64,000 bases of DNA, from NCBI GenBank assembly GCA_045105475.1, contig JBGCDP010000035.1, positions 39,482 to 103,481 of the forward strand, given 5' to 3'. The translations under genes and the position numbers were made by a program. Origin of the DNA: WTJY01 sp045105475. Lineage in GTDB: Bacteria > Chloroflexota > Anaerolineae > Promineifilales > Promineifilaceae. Positions 18,436-27,547 of the stretch are shown in pieces. The notes below the pieces were generated by a model. That model worked only from the letters and a program-made list of their open reading frames with translations. It made no database searches and was not told the origin of the DNA. Numbering within the stretch: the first letter of the stretch is position 1; every line of letters begins with the position of its first letter.

Positions 18436-19689
18436 GTGAATAATATGACAGCTTTTTTTCCTCAAAAAAATCAGCAGAAAGAAGTGCCAGATGAGTCTGG
18501 CACTTTTGAATTCAAGGCGGCCGAAGTCAGCCTGCCATCAAATAAAAGTAAGCAGCCTCCACTCTTAGAGGAAAATATCAAAGTACTGTATATGGATGAT
18601 GATCCTAGTTTGCATTACTTGGCGAGGTTCATCTTAGAGCGCTCAAACTGTGTTGTAGACATCGCTCCTAACGGGTTACAAGGGCTTGAGATGTATGAAT
18701 CTGGTCGCTACGATGTGGTGACTGTAAACCGTGAGTTAGCGGAGCTGTCAGGTTTAGAAGTAATCAACTTAATTACGAATGCTCATGACCATCCACCCGT
18801 CATTATGATAACGGCCGAAGGTGATGAGCAGATGGCTGTTGCTGCGATGCGGTCTGGCGTAAGCGACTATATTGTTAAAGATGGTGAAGGGCGATTTCTA
18901 CAGCTGCTGCCGAAAGTGATTTTGCAGGTTGTGCAGCAATATCGCATGAAAAAAGATTGGGCTGATACACAGCTTGAACTTGCACTCGAAAAAGAACGCG
19001 GCCGTTTATTGGCAGACTTTATTACCAAAGCATCTCATGAATTTAGAACCCCGCTCACAATCATATCAACTGTGGCATCCTTGATTGAAAAAGTGGTCGA
19101 GGACGAAAGGGCTCATAAATGGGTCGGCCGTATTCAGGACCAGTGTAAAGGCATCGACCACCTGATCGCTGACATGCTTGTTTTGACACAACTTGACCAA
19201 GGCTTAAGCAAAGAAGCCCCAGTTGATTTAGAAAGATTATTGCGATCAGTTGCTCAAAGATGGTCTTTGTTGTGTGATGATTCAAAAATTACGTTTCAAT
19301 ATATCAACAAAGGTCTGTTACCTTCGATCATGGGTAGCTTAGACGAACTAGATCGTGCGCTGGATGAACTGATTCAAAATGCATTTCAGCATACACCGCA
19401 GGGACAAGGTGTTGTGGTTATTGCTTCAGTTGACGAATCCCGATCTCAAGTGCTAATTAAAATTGTTGACACTGGAATCGGTATTTCACCCATTCACATT
19501 CCACATGTGTTTGACACCTTTTATCGGGTCGATGAGTCGCACTCAACTCGCGGGTTTGGTTTAGGGTTGCCTATTGCACAGAAGATTATCGGACTGCATG
19601 GTGGGACTTGCGAACTTTCCAGCTTGGAAAACGAAGGGACAACCCTTACTGTTAGACTGCCTGCATATCAAAACAAACAGTCATTTTAG
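18436..19689 (+). CDS. Sensor histidine kinase with an N-terminal degenerate receiver
   Basis: 417 residues, no membrane segment. A receiver domain spans about 47-165. Acidic pocket residues (MDDD, 53-56), the Thr of MITAEG and Lys148 are kept, but the phospho-acceptor Asp is Asn98 (VVTVNREL), so normal phosphorylation is not expected. A coiled linker leads to the HisKA domain with SHEFRTPL (His201), and an HATPase domain with the N box (QNAFQH), G1 (VDTGIGIS), F box and G2 (GFGLGLPIA). The kinase half looks active. Phosphate must go to a separate regulator, or the receiver acts as a phosphorylation-independent switch. GTG 18436 or ATG 18445 may be the start; neither has a clear ribosome site. 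Confidence 0.88.
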   Translation: MNNMTAFFPQKNQQKEVPDESGTFEFKAAEVSLPSNKSKQPPLLEENIKVLYMDDDPSLHYLARFILERSNCVVDIAPNGLQGLEMYESGRYDVVTVNRELAELSGLEVINLITNAHDHPPVIMITAEGDEQMAVAAMRSGVSDYIVKDGEGRFLQLLPKVILQVVQQYRMKKDWADTQLELALEKERGRLLADFITKASHEFRTPLTIISTVASLIEKVVEDERAHKWVGRIQDQCKGIDHLIADMLVLTQLDQGLSKEAPVDLERLLRSVAQRWSLLCDDSKITFQYINKGLLPSIMGSLDELDRALDELIQNAFQHTPQGQGVVVIASVDESRSQVLIKIVDTGIGISPIHIPHVFDTFYRVDESHSTRGFGLGLPIAQKIIGLHGGTCELSSLENEGTTLTVRLPAYQNKQSF

Positions 19690-20033
19690 ATAGGTAATTG
19701 TTGAAAGACTGATAGACAGATTTATTGATTATTCTAAACGTGGATATGATGTAGATTCAGAATAGTTCAATCACACCTGTAACTATTTTGAGAAAAGCTA
19801 TTGGTTTCAATTTGTTTTATGCAATTTGTGTAGAAACAGTTGGCCATCACACGGACCTGTTTGTTGGGAGAGCCGCAGAAAACTTGAATTCTGCCTGAAA
19901 TTGACCTATTCGTTACGAAAGGATTAACGTTAAGTCAGTTCCCGTAGATATCTAAGTTTTCGAAACGTCATAGAGACATGGTGATGTGAAACAATAGCTT
20001 GTTTTGTAGACTAGGGATTTATGAGGTTAAGGC
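19690..20033. other. Intergenic stretch, no gene seen
   Basis: A 344-base AT-rich gap. It contains a 10-bp palindrome TTAACGTTAA (19925-19934). I see no strong terminator, RNA gene or certain promoter. The last bases carry the GAGG/AAGG ribosome site of the following gene. Confidence 0.4.
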
Positions 20034-20486
20034 ATGAAGAAAGAAATTATTATTGGTCAAAATCAATCGAATAGTTTGAAAACTTTGCTCCGCTACTTCT
20101 CCGGAGAACGTTATTCGGTTAGGATCGCTGCAAATTTTGATGCGGTTGTTAAATTAGAACAAGAAAAACCATCAGACTTACTGATTTTTTCTGCGGAGCT
20201 TTTGCCTGAAGCGGTTACACCGTCACTTACTAACCTGCGAAAATTGATTCCTGAAAGCCAAATCATTTTGACTCATACAGATAGTTTGATCATCAAAAAA
20301 CAGTTGGGTGGATTGCTCCCCTCTATTCACTTATTTGATTCGCATATTGATGAGGAATTACCGGCCGATATGGTCAACCTAATCGAGGCGAAGAAAAAAC
20401 GGCCGACATTGAGCAGCTTATTCTCCAGCTATCTGCCACATTTAGAAGAATTAGACCAGCTTGTGCCATCTTGGTTCTTGTTTTAG
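20034..20486 (+). CDS. Receiver-like protein lacking the phospho-acceptor Asp
   Basis: 150 residues. The alternation IIIGQNQSNSLKTLL...YSVRIAANFDAVV...SDLLIFSAELLP...SQIILTHTD follows the beta-alpha pattern of response-regulator receiver domains, but the position of the phospho-acceptor Asp is Ser53, the first acidic pocket is missing (GQN in place of DD), and no clear output domain follows. The C-terminus has KKKRPTLSSLFSSYLPH and ends in aromatic residues. It is preceded by GAGGTTAAGG at good spacing. Placed about 340 bases after a kinase that also has a degenerate receiver; a partnership is plausible and unproven. Assignment rests on pattern only. Confidence 0.55.
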   Translation: MKKEIIIGQNQSNSLKTLLRYFSGERYSVRIAANFDAVVKLEQEKPSDLLIFSAELLPEAVTPSLTNLRKLIPESQIILTHTDSLIIKKQLGGLLPSIHLFDSHIDEELPADMVNLIEAKKKRPTLSSLFSSYLPHLEELDQLVPSWFLF

Positions 20487-20824
20487 TAGAAAGATGCTTA
20501 ACGCATAGATTTACCTTGCTAGATCAAGCATTTTTCTACTCTAATTCAGGTCATAATCGCTTACATACCAGCTCTTCACCCATTCTCGTATAGCTAAGAA
20601 CATAAAAAATACTCCCATGTCTGGTTGGTAAGGTATAATCTTGTCAGCTATTTAATGGATTTGCGCATTATCAACCCTCAGGGTCTTTGTCAGTCACCTG
20701 CCTAGCTCTTATTCGGCAGGCTGTTAGAAGCTTTTATTTTGTTATGCGCCCATTTTTTTACCCTGACCTTCTAGCATGATGTACTGCATCTATCTGACAA
20801 TTTACTTTTAAGGAGTTTTAACCA
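20487..20824. other. Leader region of lpdA
   Basis: 338 bases without a gene. It has TATAAT at 20634-20639 (no convincing -35), a hairpin with arms CCTGCC (20697-20702) and GGCAGG (20715-20720), and a strong AAGGAG ribosome site at 20810-20815, nine bases before the GTG start. These would give a leader of roughly 180 bases. No known riboswitch pattern is evident. Confidence 0.4.
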
Positions 20825-22222
20825 GTGGCAGATCAATATGATGTCGTTGTAATTGGGGCTGGCCCTGGCGGATATGTCGCCGCCATCCGTGCCGCCCAAC
20901 TTGGGCTGAAAGTAGCCTGTGTCGAAAAGCAGTGGTTAGGGGGCGTTTGCTTAAATATAGGCTGTATCCCTTCAAAAGCACTGCTGAAAAATGCCGAGTA
21001 CATTCATACCGTTAAAAAGCGGGGGAAAGAATTCGGTTTTTCTTATGACAACCTGAAAGTTGATTATGGCGTCGCGTTTAAGCGTAGCCGTACCGCTTCA
21101 AGTCGGCTTGTAAAAGGGATCGGTTTTCTCTTCCGCAAATATGGTGTTGACCACATCGATGGCTATGGAACATTGGTAGATGCCAATACGGTTAAGGTTG
21201 ATGGCGAGAAGGGTGAACAAACCTTAAGCGCTAAAAATATAATTGTCGCAACCGGTGCCCGGCCGCGTCAGCTTCCAGGCCTTGAATTTGATGGTGAGAA
21301 GATCATCAGCTACATCGAAGCGATTATGATGGACCGCTTGCCGAAAAGCGTTGTTGTCGTCGGGTCTGGCGCGATCGGTGTTGAGTTTAGCTATATCTGG
21401 GCCAATTATGATGTGAAAGTCACGATGGTTGAGATTGCTGATCGTATGTTGCCTCGTGAAGAACCTGAAATTAGCGCTGTGATGCAAAAAGCCTATAAAA
21501 AAATGGGTGTTGATTTCAAAGCGAAAACAACAATCACCAATGTTGATAAATCAGCTGTAGAAGGGGTGAAAGTATCTCTTAGCGATGGGTCTGAAGTTGA
21601 AGCTGACTTTGTCATGGTTGCGGCCGCTTTTGTACCAAACGTTGAAAAAGTTGGTTTAGAAGCAGCTGGTGTGCAACTTAACGAGCGTGGCATGATCGGT
21701 ATCGATGGCCAAATGCGGACCAATGTGCCTAATATTTATGCGATTGGTGACTGCACTGGTGGCGGCGGTAAAATGCTGGCCCATGTTGCTTCAGCGATGG
21801 GGCATGTCGCGGCAGAAGTGATCGGCGGACATGAAACGGTTGAACTTGACTACCGTATGATCCCAGGTGCTACTTACGCAATGCCTCAGGTGGCCAGCTT
21901 TGGCTACACCGAAGCGGATGCAAAAGAGGCTGGTTACGAGGTCAACATTGGGACTTTTCCATTCAACGTCAACGGCCGTGCTTTGGGTATGGGTGAGAAA
22001 GAAGGCTTTGTTAAAATCATCTCGGACAAGAAGTATGGTGAGATTTTAGGCGCTCATATGGTTGGCCCTGATGTGGCAGAACTGTTGCCTGAGCTCACGC
22101 TGGCCCAGCAAATGGAAATGACGGCCGAAGAGATTGCCCGAAACATCCATGCTCACCCAACTTTAAGTGAAGTGATTATGGAAGCAGCTTACAACGTTGA
22201 AGGTCAGTCGGTACACAACTAG
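20825..22222 (+). CDS. lpdA: Dihydrolipoyl dehydrogenase (E3)
   Basis: 465 residues. FAD-binding GAGPGGYVAAIRAAQLG near the N-terminus, the redox-active disulphide in GGVCLNIGCIPSKALL, the NAD-binding GSGAIGVEF, the second FAD motif YAIGDCTGGGG, and the C-terminal active-site pair in HAHPTLSE are all present. The enzyme reoxidises protein-bound dihydrolipoamide with NAD+ in 2-oxoacid dehydrogenase complexes and the glycine cleavage system. The E1 and E2 genes are not in this window, so the E3 is probably shared. The start is GTG with AAGGAG nine bases upstream. Confidence 0.95.
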   Translation: MADQYDVVVIGAGPGGYVAAIRAAQLGLKVACVEKQWLGGVCLNIGCIPSKALLKNAEYIHTVKKRGKEFGFSYDNLKVDYGVAFKRSRTASSRLVKGIGFLFRKYGVDHIDGYGTLVDANTVKVDGEKGEQTLSAKNIIVATGARPRQLPGLEFDGEKIISYIEAIMMDRLPKSVVVVGSGAIGVEFSYIWANYDVKVTMVEIADRMLPREEPEISAVMQKAYKKMGVDFKAKTTITNVDKSAVEGVKVSLSDGSEVEADFVMVAAAFVPNVEKVGLEAAGVQLNERGMIGIDGQMRTNVPNIYAIGDCTGGGGKMLAHVASAMGHVAAEVIGGHETVELDYRMIPGATYAMPQVASFGYTEADAKEAGYEVNIGTFPFNVNGRALGMGEKEGFVKIISDKKYGEILGAHMVGPDVAELLPELTLAQQMEMTAEEIARNIHAHPTLSEVIMEAAYNVEGQSVHN

Positions 22223-22326
22223 AACCAAGTAACGGGGTAGTGAAGTGGCGATGTGTGCGAGATGGGCCAACTCTAGTTTGGCAACATTTCGCAGACCCGC
22301 TACCTCGCTACTTCGTCCCCTTTTAC

Positions 22327-23253
22327 ATGTCATACATTCTCGTGATCGGTGCGTGTCTTATGGACACCAAAGGAAAACCTCATGCTGGGCTTGATCCTGG
22401 TACTTCTAATCCAGCTAACATCAAAACAACGTTGGGCGGTACGGCCCGCAATGTAGCTGAGAATTTGGCAAGATTAGGGGTGGAGGTCAAGCTGGTTTCG
22501 GCCGTGGGTGATGACATGATCGGCCGTCAGCTGGTCAAAAAGACGGCTGCGGCTGGCGTTGACACAACCCATGTACAAGTGGTTGAAGGGGCAAACACCG
22601 GTAGTTACATCGCCTTGCTAGACGCCGGGGGTGGTATGTCTGTCGCTTTAGATGACACCCGAGTAATGGCTCATGTGACAGCAAATTGGATGTATCAGAA
22701 TCGAGCCTTGATTCGTGATGCGGCTTTCGTTGTTGTCGATGGGGGTGTTATACCGGCAACTCTTGACACGATTGTGAACCAAGCTGCAAAAATGAATGTG
22801 GCGGTGTGTGCAGATCCATCGTCAACTCGTTTAGCAACTCGTTTATGCCCTATCCTAAACAAGCTCAGTCTGGTCGTTCCCAACGAGTTGGAAGCCGCCG
22901 CAATATGTGGCTCTGAGTATGAAGGATATGACCCTGACAGCAGCCTTGCGTTGGCGCGCGAGTTGGTAAAAAGTGGCGTTGATACGGCTGTGGTGACACT
23001 ATCAGATTTCGGTTTAGTGTATGCAACAGGTGACGAGAGTGGCTATCTGCCGGTGCCTGCGACAAACGTTGTCGACAGTACTGGCACTGGTGACGCGATT
23101 ACGGCCGCCATTTTGTTTGGGATGTCTGAAGGGCTACCTACGCTTGAATGCATGAAGCTAGGTGTCGCTGCTGCGGGAATGACGCTACAAACGGCCGACT
23201 CTGTCTATCAAGATATTTCATTGGATGAACTCTATAATCATTTAGTGGTTTAG
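22327..23253 (+). CDS. PfkB-family carbohydrate/nucleoside kinase
   Basis: 308 residues when started at ATG 22327, where the family begins (SYILVIGACLMD); an upstream in-frame GTG at 22240 would add 29 unrelated residues. Ribokinase fold marks: GGTARNVAENLARLG (substrate loop), NELEAAAICG, and the anion-hole/catalytic DSTGTGDAITAAIL with Asp as the base. The short N-terminal pattern and the GGTARN motif resemble pseudouridine kinases, but the substrate is not certain. No pseudouridine-5'-phosphate glycosidase gene is adjacent. It follows lpdA by about 100 bases. Confidence 0.87.
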   Translation: MSYILVIGACLMDTKGKPHAGLDPGTSNPANIKTTLGGTARNVAENLARLGVEVKLVSAVGDDMIGRQLVKKTAAAGVDTTHVQVVEGANTGSYIALLDAGGGMSVALDDTRVMAHVTANWMYQNRALIRDAAFVVVDGGVIPATLDTIVNQAAKMNVAVCADPSSTRLATRLCPILNKLSLVVPNELEAAAICGSEYEGYDPDSSLALARELVKSGVDTAVVTLSDFGLVYATGDESGYLPVPATNVVDSTGTGDAITAAILFGMSEGLPTLECMKLGVAAAGMTLQTADSVYQDISLDELYNHLVV

Positions 23254-23328
23254 TAGACTGGAGCACGACGAAATTAGAGAGAAAAAAGGTAGCCTTCTTG
23301 CCAATGGGAGAATGCAGAATCTTGTTTC

Positions 23329-23943
23329 CTATGTAACACCCCAAAATATCATTATCTGGGCCAAGTAGTAAGTACTCATCACTAAAAAATCGCGATAGGG
23401 GATTGGCCGCCAGAATTTTTGAACCGCAATCAAACTATCTGACAATATAAATAGGATGGCACCTGCAATTAAAACCCAATTTAAAGGATCATAAACGGCC
23501 GCGCTTACCCCCATCACACCGCTGACTAAAATATAAGCCAATACCGGCATTTTTAGGCTGCCTAACTTATCCCATATTTGGGTGGTGAGCCCTACGGCAA
23601 GAATCAGAATAATTAGGATAGGCAAGATGGCAATTGGGTGAAATGCGGCTGTTTGCAAAAATGTCAGGACATAGAAAATGTGGCTGACTAAAAAAGAACC
23701 TAACCCCAGTACAAAAAAGGTTTCTCCGTCTGTATCATGAGCCAAGAATATGTCACCTGCGGCCGAAAATAGGAGAGCTGTGAACAGAAACCATCTAGGG
23801 AGTTCAGACAGGGTTCCGCCTAAAAATACGGCCGTCGCTAGCAGTAAAATGGGTGCAGCTTTTAGTAAGGCATGTCCAGGATACTTTCTAGGTTGAAAGG
23901 CGATGTAGGTGATGGCGAGCAGCGCATAGGCAACGAGGAGCAC
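23329..23943 (-). CDS. YhhN/TMEM86-family membrane protein (lysoplasmalogenase-like)
   Basis: 204 residues with about seven or eight membrane segments. The family motifs FSAAGDIFLAHD and LGLGSFLVSHIFY are present, with the conserved Asp and His. Characterised members hydrolyse the vinyl-ether bond of lysoplasmalogens; whether this protein does is not known. The start is GTG at 23943, which overlaps the stop of the antiporter gene by one base (CTAGTG arrangement read on the minus strand), so translation of the two is coupled. Confidence 0.85.
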   Translation of the reverse strand: MLLVAYALLAITYIAFQPRKYPGHALLKAAPILLLATAVFLGGTLSELPRWFLFTALLFSAAGDIFLAHDTDGETFFVLGLGSFLVSHIFYVLTFLQTAAFHPIAILPILIILILAVGLTTQIWDKLGSLKMPVLAYILVSGVMGVSAAVYDPLNWVLIAGAILFILSDSLIAVQKFWRPIPYRDFLVMSTYYLAQIMIFWGVT

Positions 23944-25208
23944 TAATCTATTCCAACCTCTAGTGCTGGCTCCTGCTCACTCTGAGTTGATTTGATCAGC
24001 CGGCCGACCGTTAACCCCTGTACCAAAATCGAAAAGACGACGATGATGTAAGTAATCGTCAATATTTCAGCACGTTCAGGCCCTGCTGGTAATGAAAGGG
24101 CGAGTGCAACTGAAATCCCACCACGCAGACCGCCCCACGTTAAAATTTTAATGACCCCAGGGCTGAATTCACGTTTCCGGCGCATCAGTGTGACCAGGCT
24201 GCTGACGCTGACGAAGCGGGTGATTAGGGTGATGACGATCATGATCAACCCTGCAAACAAGTAGCTCCAGTTGAGTGTGATTGCCAAAAGCTCAATACCG
24301 ATTAGTAAGAATAGAACGGCATTAAGAATTTCATCAATGAGGTGCCACGTTTCGTCTACATGCTGTCGGGTTGTTTCACTCATGGCAAACAGGCGGCCGT
24401 GGTTTCCGATAAGCAGACCTGCCATAACCATTGCCAATGGACCAGACAGATGCAGCGCGCTGGCGAGCGCATAGCCCCCCATAACGATAGCGAGCGTAAT
24501 CATGATTTCAAGCTGATAGTTGTCAATTGTGCCTAACAAGCGATAGCCGATAAACCCAAGACCTAAGCCAAAGATGATACCGCCAACAGCTTCTTCAAAA
24601 AACAGAAAGGCGATTTCTGATCCACTAATTTCACCGCCACCGCTCAGAATTCCCAGCAAAACGATAAAAACAACGACGGCTACCCCATCGTTAAAAAGAG
24701 ATTCCCCAACGATTTTTGTTTCGAGGGTTTTAGGTGCACCAGCCGTTTTCAGGATGTTCATGACGGCAATCGGGTCTGTAGGAGAAATGAGTGAGCCGAA
24801 AAGCAAGCAGTAGATAAACGGCAGTTCAATACCTAACCAAGCGAAGATGTACCATGCCGCGATACCAACGACAAAGGTTGAGAAGATAATACCGACACTG
24901 GCCAGCAGCAAAATCGGCCCCATTTGTTTAATAAGGTCATTGAGGTTGACGTGTAGAGCTGAAGCAAATAGCAGAAAGCTTAGCATCCCTTGCATAAGTG
25001 CGGCATTGAAGTCGATGGCACCTACGAACGATTGGGCTGAAACAACAAGCCCAAATCCAAACAAACCTGAGACGAGTACTGCTAACGAGACAACTAGAGC
25101 GATCGCCATGATGCCAATTGTGGTTGGCAGGCCTATGAAGCGATAATTTAAGTAGTTAAAGCAGGCGGCTAAGGTAATGAGCAGGGCGATAATATTGAGA
25201 AGTTCCAT
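23943..25208 (-). CDS. Na+(K+)/H+ antiporter, CPA1 family
   Basis: 421 residues with about twelve membrane segments. The CPA1 core is clear: LFGSLISPTDPIAVMNIL, then GESLFNDGVAVVVF with the Asn-Asp pair of the ion site, and GGLRGGISVALALSLP near the end. Such proteins exchange cytoplasmic Na+ or K+ for external protons and help with pH and salt balance. There is no large cytoplasmic tail. It is followed directly by the YhhN-type gene with a one-base overlap. Confidence 0.92.
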   Translation of the reverse strand: MELLNIIALLITLAACFNYLNYRFIGLPTTIGIMAIALVVSLAVLVSGLFGFGLVVSAQSFVGAIDFNAALMQGMLSFLLFASALHVNLNDLIKQMGPILLLASVGIIFSTFVVGIAAWYIFAWLGIELPFIYCLLFGSLISPTDPIAVMNILKTAGAPKTLETKIVGESLFNDGVAVVVFIVLLGILSGGGEISGSEIAFLFFEEAVGGIIFGLGLGFIGYRLLGTIDNYQLEIMITLAIVMGGYALASALHLSGPLAMVMAGLLIGNHGRLFAMSETTRQHVDETWHLIDEILNAVLFLLIGIELLAITLNWSYLFAGLIMIVITLITRFVSVSSLVTLMRRKREFSPGVIKILTWGGLRGGISVALALSLPAGPERAEILTITYIIVVFSILVQGLTVGRLIKSTQSEQEPALEVGID

Positions 25209-25277
25209 AAGATGGGAAATACCTTAGCGATGTAGCCGAGTTATTTGATAAAAATTATTTAAGTGCTTTTGTTATTG

Positions 25278-25321
25278 ATCAGTGACCAGATGCCATTTTG
25301 AATCGGCACCTGATCACTGAT
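25278..25321 (-). terminator. Hairpin after the VWA/Ig gene
   Basis: Arms 25278-25294 and 25305-25321 pair over 17 positions. The two odd positions are G-U pairs only in the minus-strand RNA, which suggests it works for the minus-strand gene ending at 25335. There is no good T-run on that strand, so it may be a stabilising or partly Rho-dependent end. Confidence 0.45.
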
Positions 25322-25334
25322 TTTCTAAGCCTTC

Positions 25335-27314
25335 TTATCCACCGGATAGTTCAGCAATAGAGCCTGGTGCGATAAACACATTTTCATAAATGATATCACC
25401 ACTGCTATTGCTAATGTTATAAACACCCGGTTCGAGGTCAATATATTGACCACCTACAACGCCACGTGCAACGAAATTGCCTTCTGCGTCAGTGACAATA
25501 TAACCGACTGTCATGGCGCCTTCAAGAGCCGTATTCAAAAGATCAGCGTCTGAAGCATCGTAGAATTGCCCGTTGCCTAACTCGGCCCACTGAGCAAATT
25601 GCTCTTTTAGCTCATCATCTAGAATCGCAAAACCGATGACGTTCAGCGAAACCTGCGTTCCTTCGGCCGCCAATTGTTCGATGACTGCGGCCGGGTCACC
25701 ACCACAAGTTTCTTGACCATCAGTTAGAAGGACAACGATCTTTTCGCGGTCAGTGCCTGCTAAGTCATTGCTAACCTGGCTAAGCGCGGCCGCAATCGCT
25801 GTGTTGGCATTAAACTGCGGCGTAATACCAGCTACTGTGGCTGCTAAGCTTTCGCGATCAAGTGGTTGAAGCGTTGACATGAGATCGGTGCGGCATGATA
25901 AGTTGCCTTCAATGTTACCGAATGCACGAACGGCGACCGGTACGCCTTCTGGCAACGTATTCTCGATGAGGTTGACCATGGCTGTCTGAGCAATTGCGAT
26001 GCGGCTATCTGGATTGTCGGCCGTCAAGCGATCTTCTTCTGCATTGCTATCAAGTGGGAATGTCATTGACCAAGATGCATCTACAATCAGTTCAACCGCA
26101 GGTGCGCCGGTAAGTGCGCCCAAGTCGCCATCTTCACCCGTGCCGTCCGATGTGCCACCGTCGGCCGTGTCACCTGACCCCGAACCAAACGTGAGCCGGA
26201 ATGCAGCTGCATCGTCTCCAGTTGTGCTGGTAGTTGATTGGTCAGTTGAAAGATCGAATTCAAGCGGTCCAGCCATCGCAACTGCTTCACCAGAGGTGTC
26301 GCCATCACCATTGGCGAATAGAGCAGCTTCGATTGAATACACGCGGTCAAACAAAATATTGTTGAATGACCAAGTGCCATCTGCACCAATGACTTGAGAA
26401 CCAGCGAATGCCCCATCGATATATAGGGCAACTGTTTCACCCGGTGACCCATCACCTGAAATCGTAACGGCAGAGCTGCTTGTTTCTCCAGCCACCGCAT
26501 CGATGATGTTTAGACTGTATTCAGGAGCTGCAACAACTTCTTCTTCTGATTCAGTTTCGACTTCAACTGCTGCATCTGTCGTATCAGGAAATGCAAGAGC
26601 CAGATTCAGTATGTCAGATGATTCTTGATCATCACCATTGCCAACTGATACGACCTGTAGGTCATAGTCACCTTCGGCCGCTTCTGGTAATACAAATAGC
26701 CAATCTCCATTATCTTTTGCTAGTGCAGAGGCTGTTTCGATGCCGTTGACAAACAAAATATGTCTGCCATTTGGCGTGCCTGTTCCAGTTAGGATGAGGT
26801 CACGTCCGGCCGCAAATGATGAGTTTGCTAGCCACCGATCAAACTCTGGTTTGACCAGCTCAATCTGTGGCGTCGCGTCTTCGATCGTAAACGACATACG
26901 CTCAGATTGATCAAATGCTCGTCCTTGATGCGAAGCAACGACTTGATACGCTCCGGCACCAAGTCCGGCTGCTGCGTAGCTCCATTGGCCGTTGCTGCCA
27001 ACCAATGTACGACCAACCCGATTACCATTGACAAACAGTTCAACCGTTTCGCCGGGCTCACCACGGCCGTTAAATTCAGCCGTATCATCACTCACATTGA
27101 CACTCGCAATAGTCGGAGCATCGAATTCGACAGCCTGAGCCACCTCTGCTAACGGTGCAGCGGCTGGTGGGGCCGCAAAGCAGCTACGAGAGTAAAGGAT
27201 CGCAATTAGTATTGCGGCGACCCATACCCCGGTACGGACTAAGTTGATGTTGTTTTGTGTGCCTGCGCCAATTGCTGCGCCATCTGTGTCACGATCTTCT
27301 TGATTACTACTCAT
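25335..27314 (-). CDS. Membrane-anchored or secreted VWA protein with Ig-like repeats
   Basis: 659 residues. After a polar cytosolic start a single hydrophobic segment lies at about 28-46, acting as anchor or signal. Three Ig-like repeats follow (about 65-145, 150-240, 265-355); the first and third share the pattern G.G.PGETV.L...G...G...VG..G.WS. A Gly/Asp/Thr-rich linker leads to a VWA domain (about 405-600) with an intact MIDAS: DASWS from Asp412, the Thr in NANTAIAAAL and the Asp in LLTDGQET. The end is a small beta domain (YIDLEPGVYNISN). It probably binds a protein or polymer outside the cell in a metal-dependent way. AAAGGA precedes ATG 27314. Confidence 0.85.
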   Translation of the reverse strand: MSSNQEDRDTDGAAIGAGTQNNINLVRTGVWVAAILIAILYSRSCFAAPPAAAPLAEVAQAVEFDAPTIASVNVSDDTAEFNGRGEPGETVELFVNGNRVGRTLVGSNGQWSYAAAGLGAGAYQVVASHQGRAFDQSERMSFTIEDATPQIELVKPEFDRWLANSSFAAGRDLILTGTGTPNGRHILFVNGIETASALAKDNGDWLFVLPEAAEGDYDLQVVSVGNGDDQESSDILNLALAFPDTTDAAVEVETESEEEVVAAPEYSLNIIDAVAGETSSSAVTISGDGSPGETVALYIDGAFAGSQVIGADGTWSFNNILFDRVYSIEAALFANGDGDTSGEAVAMAGPLEFDLSTDQSTTSTTGDDAAAFRLTFGSGSGDTADGGTSDGTGEDGDLGALTGAPAVELIVDASWSMTFPLDSNAEEDRLTADNPDSRIAIAQTAMVNLIENTLPEGVPVAVRAFGNIEGNLSCRTDLMSTLQPLDRESLAATVAGITPQFNANTAIAAALSQVSNDLAGTDREKIVVLLTDGQETCGGDPAAVIEQLAAEGTQVSLNVIGFAILDDELKEQFAQWAELGNGQFYDASDADLLNTALEGAMTVGYIVTDAEGNFVARGVVGGQYIDLEPGVYNISNSSGDIIYENVFIAPGSIAELSGG

Positions 27315-27547
27315 TCCTTTATTCTCCTAAAAGCAGGTTGGTGGCGAATATTGTCGCCAACGCTCGGCCGGAATATCAAATAGACTTCCGGAAGTTTACT
27401 ACCTTTGATTGTTCAGTCGTTTTTTATTTTAAAAGCAGGTTAGTTTCCCTAATGGTTGAATTATGGCTCAGATTGTCTAGATAAAAAAAAATCTGATAAA
27501 AGTGACATAAACAGAACTGTAGACTCCTACTTATTTATACACCTATT

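Noticed and set aside
20825..22222. lpdA as part of a pyruvate dehydrogenase operon
   Set aside because: No E1 or E2 gene lies nearby; the gene is bounded by unrelated genes.
22240..22326. N-terminal extension of the PfkB kinase
   Set aside because: No family match and no ribosome site; the kinase fold begins at 22327.
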